Source of the DNA: Pirellulales bacterium
GTDB lineage: Bacteria; Planctomycetota; Planctomycetia; Pirellulales; S012-138
Assembly: GCA_028066245.1 (NCBI GenBank)
Contig: JALCBR010000036.1
Coordinates: forward strand, 1 to 41,463
Direction of reading: 5' to 3'
DNA length: 41,463 nucleotides
The notes under the pieces are model-generated. The model saw only the letters and a list, made by a program, of their open reading frames with translations. It had not been told where the DNA came from and did not search any database. The translations under genes and the position numbers were made by a program. Below are positions 7,595-14,413 of this stretch, one piece after another. The stretch's first letter is position 1, and each line of letters starts with the position of its first letter.

Positions 7595-9589
7595 ATGAAG
7601 CTCATCAAAGTCGCCGCCGCGGTGCTCAACCAGACTCCGCTGGACTGGCCCGGCAACAAAACCAACATCTTGGCAGCCATTGAAGCCGCACGAGAACAAG
7701 GCGTCAGTGTCCTCTGCCTGCCAGAACTCTGTATCTCCGGATACGGTTGCGAGGACGCTTTTCTTTCGCCGGACGTTCAAGCAACGTCGTTGGATGTTCT
7801 TGCGGAAATCGTCACGGCAACTGACGGCATGATCGTTTCGCTGGGATTACCGCTGCTGTTCAACAACGCCCTCTTCAACACGGCCTGCCTGGTGGCCAAC
7901 GGCCGGATCTTGGGATTCGTTGGCAAGCAAAATCTGCCCGGTGACGGTATCCACTATGAACCGCGATGGTTCAAACCTTGGCCTGTGGGCGTGCGCTCCA
8001 ACATCCGCATCAACAAGATTGATTATGCCGTTGGCGACATCGACTTCGATTGCGGTGGTGTGAAAATTGGGTTTGAAATCTGTGAAGATGCCTGGGTGGG
8101 CGATCGACCAGGCGGCGAACTTTCCGAGCGCGGCGTGGACGTGATCCTCAACCCATCGGCCAGCCACTTTGCGTTCGGAAAGACCGAGGTGCGTCGGCGA
8201 TTTGTGCTAGAAGGTTCCCGGGCCTTTGGTTTGAGCTACATCTACAGCAACTTGCTGGGAAACGAGGCCGGCCGCGCAATCTACGATGGTGACGCGATGA
8301 TCGCCTGCAACGGCAAAATGCTGGCGACCGGCAAGCGATTCTCATTTGAAAACGTGCAGATCACGACCGCTATCATCGACGTCGAGCTCACACGGATGGC
8401 TCGGGCGAAGATGGCGATGTTCAAGCCAGACTTTCACGAACGAGAGAATGCCCGGATCGAGGCCGATTTTGACTTCCCCGAGGTCATGCCGGAAGTGCAA
8501 GACGTAACCAATGCTGCCTGGGAGTCATCACCGGATGTGAAGGAGGAGGAATTCACTCGTAGCGTCCGCCTGGCGCTATTTGACTACATGCGAAAGAGCC
8601 ACTCGCGGGGTTTTATTGTTTCGCTCTCTGGCGGAGCTGATTCGGCCGCCGTTGCCACGCTCGTGGCCTCCATGGTTTCCGCCGGAATTGACGAGTTGGG
8701 CTTTGACGGCTTTCGCAACAAGCTCTCATACATTGACAGCCTGGAGTCCGCGACAGATGTCCGCGGCGCAGTAAAGGCATTACTCACATGCGCGTATCAA
8801 GGCACACAAAACAGCTCCGAAGTCACCCGCAATGCGGCACAGAGCGTCGCTGATGGGTTGGGCGCTGACTACATGGAGTTTGACGTCGATGCGCTCGTGC
8901 AGGGCTATGTCGATCTCGTCGAAAAAGGTTTAGGCCGCAAGCTCACCTGGGAGCAAGATGACATTGCGCTGCAGAACATTCAGGCTCGTGTCCGTGCTCC
9001 CAGTGTGTGGATGTTGGCTAACGTCAAAGGCGCGCTGCTAACAGCAACCAGCAATCGCTCTGAAGCGGCGGTGGGTTATGCGACCATGGATGGAGATACC
9101 AGTGGGGGACTGAGTCCCATCGCTGGAATTGATAAAGCCTTCCTCCGTCACTGGCTGCGCTGGATGGAAACAACGGGACCGCTCGATGAAGCTCCCGTAC
9201 CAGTGTTGGGAACGGTCAACTCGCAACAGCCTACGGCCGAATTGCGCCCGCAGGCAGCCGAACAGACTGACGAAGGCGACTTGATGCCCTATGACCTGCT
9301 GGACTCCATTGAACGGCTGGCTATTCGCGACAAACACTCACCGCTGGAAGTCTTCAAACTCGTCCGGGCAGAGTTTGCCCAGTACGCACCTTCGCAACTT
9401 GGGCCCTGGGTGGAGCGGTTCTTCACGCTCTGGTGCCGCAACCAGTGGAAGCGAGAACGCTACGCCCCTAGCTTTCACTTGGACGATGAGAATCTTGACC
9501 CTAAAACCTGGTGCCGGTTCCCGATCCTCTCCGGCGGTTATCACAGGGAGTTAAATGAACTTCGCGAGTACGTGAAGCAGCTGGGCTGA
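7595..9589 (+). CDS. nadE: glutamine-dependent NAD+ synthetase
   Basis: Last step of NAD synthesis: amidates nicotinic acid adenine dinucleotide, using glutamine and ATP. The 664-residue protein has an N-terminal nitrilase-type glutaminase domain with the triad E44 (LPELC), K111 (GKQNLPG) and C163 (FEICEDAW), and a C-terminal synthetase domain with the pyrophosphate-binding loop SLSGGADSAA (343-352). The stretch RAPSVWMLAN and the ATSNRSE motif further on are also typical. The length fits the two-domain form, so no separate glutaminase is needed. The ATG at 7595 has only a weak ribosome binding site, but the protein begins at the expected point. It converges on the hydrolase gene with 22 nt between stops. 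Confidence 0.97.
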   Translation: MKLIKVAAAVLNQTPLDWPGNKTNILAAIEAAREQGVSVLCLPELCISGYGCEDAFLSPDVQATSLDVLAEIVTATDGMIVSLGLPLLFNNALFNTACLVANGRILGFVGKQNLPGDGIHYEPRWFKPWPVGVRSNIRINKIDYAVGDIDFDCGGVKIGFEICEDAWVGDRPGGELSERGVDVILNPSASHFAFGKTEVRRRFVLEGSRAFGLSYIYSNLLGNEAGRAIYDGDAMIACNGKMLATGKRFSFENVQITTAIIDVELTRMARAKMAMFKPDFHERENARIEADFDFPEVMPEVQDVTNAAWESSPDVKEEEFTRSVRLALFDYMRKSHSRGFIVSLSGGADSAAVATLVASMVSAGIDELGFDGFRNKLSYIDSLESATDVRGAVKALLTCAYQGTQNSSEVTRNAAQSVADGLGADYMEFDVDALVQGYVDLVEKGLGRKLTWEQDDIALQNIQARVRAPSVWMLANVKGALLTATSNRSEAAVGYATMDGDTSGGLSPIAGIDKAFLRHWLRWMETTGPLDEAPVPVLGTVNSQQPTAELRPQAAEQTDEGDLMPYDLLDSIERLAIRDKHSPLEVFKLVRAEFAQYAPSQLGPWVERFFTLWCRNQWKRERYAPSFHLDDENLDPKTWCRFPILSGGYHRELNELREYVKQLG

Positions 9590-9611
9590 GCCCACAGCAA
9601 ATCAAGTGGTG

Positions 9612-10610
9612 CTAGCCGCGTAACTCTGCCAAGCCTGTGGCGAGCTCGACGATCCGCCATTCAAGCCAGTGCCGATCTTGGTCTCGCTTGCGATGACTGA
9701 CAAAGCCTGTATGGCCGCCGGCGGGAACAATCATCACACGCACATGTGGGCTTTGCGGTAATTCGTGGAAGGCGTCTGCGGGGATCATCGGATCATCGGC
9801 CGCGGTCAAGATGAGCGTAGGCACGGAAATCTGGTCGACGACATTTCGCGCTGCCGCTCGTAGGTAATAATCCTCCACGCTGGCAAAACCCCAGAGCGGC
9901 GCAGTATAGACATCGTCGAACTCGCGCAGTGTCCGCGGACGCCGTGCGAAGCCAAGGTTGATGTCCTCCCGATGTTGTGCCCGGTAGCGAAGCCGCTTGT
10001 AGAGGACGCTGGTGAAGCACCAATCGTAGATTCGATTGAAGCCACGGCTCAGCATGTCGCTACAGCGGAGCATATCCAGGGGAGGACAAACAGCCATCGC
10101 GGCGTCTGGCAGCAGTTGCCCATGAGTGTTCGCCTCGCCGAGCATTTTGAGTAGCGCATTACCGCCCAGTGAAAATCCAACGGCCAACAACGGTGAGTCG
10201 GCGATCAAGCGGCGAACCGCTGAGGCTGCCACGGCGATATCTTCTCCGCAGCCACAGTGATAACTCTTGGTAGCCAAGAGTGCGCCTGCGCCCGCACCGC
10301 GGAGATCCAATCGCAGACAGCGGACACCACGCTCCGCAAGCTTGCGAGCCAAGCGAATCATGTAAGGGCTGCCATGGCAGCCCGCCAGCCCATGAATCAG
10401 CAGCGCCGCCGCGTCACCCTGCTTCCAGCCTGACGGGGCATCATCGTGCAGAGCCAGCTGATCACCGTCACTCAGCGAGACCTCGTGTAGCTGCGTGGGA
10501 AGGACGTGTCGCCCGGAGGGGAGCCAAGCAGACAAGATGGTCTGAACGTGTTGGTTTCGCAGCAGCCACGGCGTGCGGAATTCCGGCCAACTCTCTGGTA
10601 AAGCAAGCAT
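9612..10610 (-). CDS. YheT-type alpha/beta hydrolase
   Basis: A 332-residue alpha/beta hydrolase of the COG0429 (YheT, ABHD1/3) family; family members act as esterases or lipases with poorly known substrates. Visible features are the N-terminal family signature RNQHVQTILSAW (18-29), the oxyanion motif LLIHGLAGCHGS (70-81), the nucleophile elbow GFSLGGN with S147, an acid residue in TAADDP (272-273) and the catalytic H300 in PAGGHTGF. There is no signal peptide, so it should be cytoplasmic. It is divergent from lspA, with about 207 nt between starts. The family is clear; the substrate is not. Confidence 0.9.
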   Translation of the reverse strand: MLALPESWPEFRTPWLLRNQHVQTILSAWLPSGRHVLPTQLHEVSLSDGDQLALHDDAPSGWKQGDAAALLIHGLAGCHGSPYMIRLARKLAERGVRCLRLDLRGAGAGALLATKSYHCGCGEDIAVAASAVRRLIADSPLLAVGFSLGGNALLKMLGEANTHGQLLPDAAMAVCPPLDMLRCSDMLSRGFNRIYDWCFTSVLYKRLRYRAQHREDINLGFARRPRTLREFDDVYTAPLWGFASVEDYYLRAAARNVVDQISVPTLILTAADDPMIPADAFHELPQSPHVRVMIVPAGGHTGFVSHRKRDQDRHWLEWRIVELATGLAELRG

Positions 10611-10817
10611 GAATCTCAGCTTGATCGCTAGGTCAGCAGTTCACCAGCGAAGACAGAACACATGAACGGCCGAAGGAAGCCACGATTTTCACGATGCTGG
10701 CTGCCATTGCCCTGACCGCCCCATTGTGGCAGTCTACGGATTCGTTGCGTTTTTTCAGTCCGGTTTCCGAAGACTCAATTCTCAACATACCATTCTTCGC
10801 AGCGAAGGCCATCAACC

Positions 10818-11450
10818 GTGACCCAGGCGCCTGCCAAACGACACTTCGTTCTCTTCGCCGTGGTGGCGGTGTTGGGACTTTCGCTCGATTTGGCGAGCAA
10901 GAGCTATGCTTTTCATAAGTTAGGGCATCCGTCCGTCAACGGCGGAAAAGAGGCATGGTTGATTGAAGGCTTCTGTGGTTTCCAGACGAGCCTTAACGAG
11001 GGAGCACTCTTCGGTCTGGGCCAGGGGTACGCTTGGGCATTTATTACTCTCGCGTTTGTCGCTTTGCTGGGCATTGGGAGTTGGTTCGCACTGGGAGCTC
11101 CCGGCAAGGACAAGTTGTTGACCGTGGTGTTGGCGATGTTGGTGGCTGGGATTCTCGGAAATCTCTACGACCGCATGGGATTGCCGGCATGGGAAGGCGA
11201 TTGGACGTGGCCGGTTGATACGATCAACACCCGCGCCGGCATTGAACACGCCGCCGGTGACCGCATTTATGCCGTCCGCGATTTTATCTTGTTCCGCTTC
11301 GGCAGTTATCAATGGCCCAACTTCAATATCGCTGACAGCCTGCTGGTCTGCGGCGTGGCACTGATGTTCCTGCATGCCTACGTGCTAGAACCGCGGCAGC
11401 GAAAACGCGAGAGCGGGAAGGCGGATGCAACAGAAGTTGAATCGGCGTAG
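10818..11450 (+). CDS. lspA: signal peptidase II (prolipoprotein signal peptidase)
   Basis: Inner-membrane aspartyl protease that removes signal peptides from lipid-modified prolipoproteins. The 210-residue protein has four hydrophobic segments and the two catalytic aspartates in GNLYDRMG (D118) and FNIADS (D173). The N-terminal SLDLASK corresponds to the family's conserved Asp-x-xx-Lys patch. It is about 50 residues longer than the usual 160: about 25 of these form an insertion between the two catalytic motifs (from about 121 to 150), the rest an N-terminal and a charged C-terminal extension. Start GTG 10818 has GAAGG 9 nt upstream. The window holds at least one lipoprotein substrate candidate at 869. 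Confidence 0.92.
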   Translation: MTQAPAKRHFVLFAVVAVLGLSLDLASKSYAFHKLGHPSVNGGKEAWLIEGFCGFQTSLNEGALFGLGQGYAWAFITLAFVALLGIGSWFALGAPGKDKLLTVVLAMLVAGILGNLYDRMGLPAWEGDWTWPVDTINTRAGIEHAAGDRIYAVRDFILFRFGSYQWPNFNIADSLLVCGVALMFLHAYVLEPRQRKRESGKADATEVESA

Positions 11451-11499
11451 CAGTGTTCAAGTTGGCATCCTCCGTGGAGCCCATGCGCCAAGCTCTCAC

Positions 11500-11727
11500 G
11501 CGTACGGGCGAAATTGACATTGGTCAAATTTTGGGGGGCGTTTCGTGCCGCCCAAGGCGCTGCCGAGCGCCATAGGAGGTTGACGGTTAACAGGCTACTG
11601 AACGTAACGTCAAGGTTGTCGGTGATGTTTGCGGTCCCGTTGCCGGTCCATTGCATGGGCGTGAAGCGTTTGCGCCACCCCCCTGGAGGATGGAGAAATT
11701 TGACCAATGTTAATTTCGCCCGTACGC
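11500..11727. repeat. 228-bp unit with 32-bp inverted arms
   Basis: Arms at 11500-11531 and 11696-11727 are inverted copies of each other over 32 bp with one mismatch (key bases GCGTACGGGCGAAATT then CATTGGTCAAATTT). Between them is a 164-bp core with a small hairpin GGCGCT/AGCGCC at 11556-11571 and an inward-facing G-run and C-run next to the arms. The layout is like a miniature inverted-repeat element or a very large hairpin. A third copy of the arm is at 41413-41444. No target-site duplication was found, and homology to that copy continues outside the right arm, so the arms may not be the element's ends. Confidence 0.75.
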
Positions 11728-11937
11728 CTGGGAGCAGGCCGCGTGAGGAACGCCGCGGCAATTCCATCACGCATCCGCGAAGCGATGGAACTACCGACGA
11801 ACAATACGCAAATCGAGGAAATGCTCTCGATCGCTTTATTGATTCCGGTTCTGCTGGCAGTCGGGTGTCGTTCAACCCTCAGCAATATGCGAATTCGTCA
11901 ATGCGACGGAACGCCAACAAGCAAAGCGCTCTCGTTC
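11677..11937 (-). repeat. dispersed repeat, copy A
   Basis: Read on the minus strand, this block matches 41199-41463 over its whole length: the G-run and CCATCCTCC next to the arm, the arm itself, then a further 210 bp with shared stretches such as CGTGATGGAATTGCCGCG and CATTGACGAATTCG. Similarity decays away from the arm with small indels. Copy A ends five bases before the glyA stop, so it lies directly at that gene's 3' end. Open frames reading through it are repeat-derived and were not called as genes. Confidence 0.75.
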
Positions 11938-11942
11938 CCTTC

Positions 11943-13205
11943 TCACCCCATCATCTGCTGCGCCGGAACGGGGAAATCGCCGCACAGGCTACGGACGTCT
12001 TCGCGGATTGTCGTGAGCAGCTTCTCATCATCGGGCGATTTGAGCGCCTGAAGAATCCACGCGCCCACCTGCCGCAACTGGTCCGGCCCCATGCCACGGG
12101 TAGTGAGTGCCGGTGTGCCGATACGGATTCCGCTGGGGTCAAGCGGTTTCCGCTGGTCAAAGGGGATCATGTTTTTGTTGACGGTGATGCCACAGCGATC
12201 CAGCGTTTCCTCCGCTTGTTTGCCGCTGAGGTCAAACACCGTAACATCTGCCAACACCAAGTGATTGTCCGTGCCGCTGGAGGAAAGCCGCAGCCCGCCT
12301 GCGATCAACACTTCGGCCAAGGCTTTTGCGTTATCGACAATCGTCTGTGCGTACTGCTTAAATTCCGGGCGTAACGCTTCGCCAAAACAGATCGCTTTGG
12401 CCGCCACCACGTGCATCAACGGACCACCCTGCGCACCTGGGAAGATGTTACGATTGATATCCTTGGCGTACTCCTCGCGACAGAGGATCAAACCAGCCCG
12501 CGGCCCGCGCAGCGTCTTGTGCGTGGTGGTTGTGACGAAGTCTGACACCGGCACCGGGCTGTTGTGCACTCCGCCAGCTACCAACCCCGCGTAATGAGCC
12601 ATGTCAACAAACAGCTTCGCACCCACATCGTCGGCGATCTCGCGGAAGCGAGCGTGGGGGATTTCTCGCGGATATGCGGAAGCGCCCGCAACAATCAGTT
12701 TGGGCTTGTGCTCCTTCGCCAGTGTTGCCACCTGATCAAAGTCAATCAGGTGTGTATCCTCCGTTACGCCATAGTGCACAAAGTTGTAGAGCTTGCCGGA
12801 GATGTTGAGCTTCATCCCGTGCGTCAGGTGTCCGCCATGGGCAAGATCCAGTCCCAGTACAGTGTCTCCAGGTTGAACCGCAGAAACATAAACGCCGAAG
12901 TTAGCTTGGCTGCCTGAATGCGGCTGCACGTTGGCGTGCTCCGCGCCGAAGAGCTGCTTGGCGCGGTCGATGGCAATCTGCTCGGTGACGTCGACGTGCT
13001 CGCAACCGCCGTAATACCGTCGTCCGGGGTAGCCTTCGGCATATTTGTTGGTGAGTACGCTCCCTACGGCTTGCTGGATTGCCGGCGAGGTGTAGTTTTC
13101 GCTGGCAATCATCTCTAGTCCATCTTCCTGCCGTTTGATCTCGTCAGCGATGGTTTGCCAGACTTGGGGATCGGTTTCCTGGATGAAATTGCGTGAGCTA
13201 GTCAT
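11943..13205 (-). CDS. glyA: serine hydroxymethyltransferase
   Basis: Interconverts serine and glycine with tetrahydrofolate, supplying one-carbon units. The 420-residue protein has all family signatures: [11 protein letters not shown] (30-40), the [16 protein letters not shown] stretch (52-67), and the PLP-binding lysine K230 in [15 protein letters not shown] chose ATG 13205 because it gives the usual N-terminus and length; an upstream ATG at 13265 would add 20 residues without family match. No strong ribosome binding site is visible at either. The gene has an empty region upstream and repeat copy A directly downstream, with no ordinary terminator seen. Confidence 0.97.
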   Translation of the reverse strand: MTSSRNFIQETDPQVWQTIADEIKRQEDGLEMIASENYTSPAIQQAVGSVLTNKYAEGYPGRRYYGGCEHVDVTEQIAIDRAKQLFGAEHANVQPHSGSQANFGVYVSAVQPGDTVLGLDLAHGGHLTHGMKLNISGKLYNFVHYGVTEDTHLIDFDQVATLAKEHKPKLIVAGASAYPREIPHARFREIADDVGAKLFVDMAHYAGLVAGGVHNSPVPVSDFVTTTTHKTLRGPRAGLILCREEYAKDINRNIFPGAQGGPLMHVVAAKAICFGEALRPEFKQYAQTIVDNAKALAEVLIAGGLRLSSSGTDNHLVLADVTVFDLSGKQAEETLDRCGITVNKNMIPFDQRKPLDPSGIRIGTPALTTRGMGPDQLRQVGAWILQALKSPDDEKLLTTIREDVRSLCGDFPVPAQQMMG

Positions 13206-13539
13206 GGGCACGACAAGGCAGATATGTTGAAGATCGAGACAAGAAACAGAGCCCACTGTCGGCATTCATTCTCAAGCCAAGTCCCTGCGGCGTCAATTGC
13301 CAAGGAAAACTAGAGGCTGGCTGGCAGCGTCTTACGGTCGGTCTTGGCTGCCAATCTCTTTGACTGCCACACTCTCATCATTGAAGTCGGTCGTCCGTTG
13401 GTGAGATTGTCTGCTTCCGTGCCACTCAATGCGGATCACGGGTCACATTCAGCGAGCACTGAAGTATGGATGTGGGCAGCGTCTGAGCTGTTCAAGGCAA
13501 ATGTTCGATCATTTGCATTGGCACAGAAAGGATTCGGGC

Positions 13540-13728
13540 ATGCCACATCGAGATTCCCAAGATGAAAACGCGCGAGTGAAGCCTGTGGCGCTGGCGCATC
13601 TGATCGGCGTTGTTCGCCGCCAAACAACAAAACTCGAAGCACAACTCTTGCGTAAGCTTCCCGGCCCGACGATGATGTTGAAGCTCGCCAACCCCACCGA
13701 AACATTGGCGACAACTCAACGGACATGA
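13540..13728 (+). CDS. possible small ORF, function unknown
   Basis: A 62-residue frame starting MPHRDSQDENARVKP, with a central amphipathic stretch ALAHLIGVVRRQTTKLEAQL. It has a fair ribosome binding site, AAAGGA about 7 nt before the ATG, which is why it is listed. No homologous family is recognised, it has no signal peptide, and it may equally be the tail of a decayed gene, since the frame stays open upstream to 13429. Confidence 0.25.
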   Translation: MPHRDSQDENARVKPVALAHLIGVVRRQTTKLEAQLLRKLPGPTMMLKLANPTETLATTQRT

Positions 13729-13889
13729 GCGAATCATCTCGCTCTTAGAAGGCAGAACCGTTGACGACGACTCCCGCCATTCCCTTCACTGATCTCGAAG
13801 ATACAACTCGAATACCTCAAGCGATTCGTGTTTAAGAGAGTCACGATGAACCCATCCTTGGGAGGGGTGCTTCGGCGCTCTTGTTGCGC

Positions 13890-13971
13890 AACCACTCACG
13901 TGATGAGATGAAGAGCTTCGCGTTGCGAACAGTGCAAGTTGGAGCAGATCGAGTCGCGTACGTGAGTGGTT
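13890..13971. repeat. 12-bp inverted repeat, 58-bp spacer
   Basis: AACCACTCACGT at 13890-13901 and ACGTGAGTGGTT at 13960-13971 are perfect inverted copies. The 58-nt spacer contains GCGTTGCGAA. No T-run follows. It could be a small structured RNA, a remnant of a mobile element end pair, or an operator pair; nothing here decides between these. Confidence 0.5.
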
Positions 13972-14413
13972 CAAATTCAGGCCAGTGTTCCTAGAGCAAT
14001 GGCAAATCAGTTTGGTGTGGAAGAGCTGTCAAAAAGCAAAACCTCAGGGCAATGGCTGAAAGTTTGTTTCATCGCGCATTTCGGATGCTTATGATGCACC
14101 GTCTAATCTTCGTGGCTGACCAAATTCCACGAGGCGATCGCCAACACCCTTCCATCCCTTTCCTCCCTTCCTTTGCGGATAACACTCCAATCCGTAGCTG
14201 CGATTCTTGCTTGGTTACAAAGTACCGCCTGCGTCAAGATTGGGCCTGTGACGTACAAGTAACGGCGCAAGAGAAACACGTTCACCGCACAGACTCTGGT
14301 TCGACCGTGCAAGCGAGCTGACATCCTCCGGCACCTGTCAATCTTTGCAAAATTGACTTGTTGCGCTTGCTGGTTAACGTTCCATCAACGTTTCACATCA
14401 AGAGGGTCTCAAG

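Larger units (their letters stand above)
13206..14413. other. 1.2-kb region nearly empty of genes
   Basis: Between glyA and the BNR protein I see no gene I can identify. It contains one weak small-ORF candidate (13540-13728) and a long inverted repeat (13890-13971). The other frames are short and shadow-like. The region should hold the promoters of both flanking divergent genes. It may be a site of decayed mobile DNA, but no transposase remnant was recognised. Confidence 0.5.

Noticed and set aside
10633-10815. 60-codon frame on the - strand between the hydrolase and lspA
   Set aside because: No ribosome site or family; it lies in the divergent promoter region.
11378-11875. 165-codon frame on the - strand
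   Set aside because: It reads through the lspA end and both repeat arms; it is a by-product of the repeat.
13966-13980. tRNA-like T-arm sequence GGTTCAAATTC
   Set aside because: No cloverleaf or acceptor stem can be formed around it; it is the end of the 12-bp inverted repeat.
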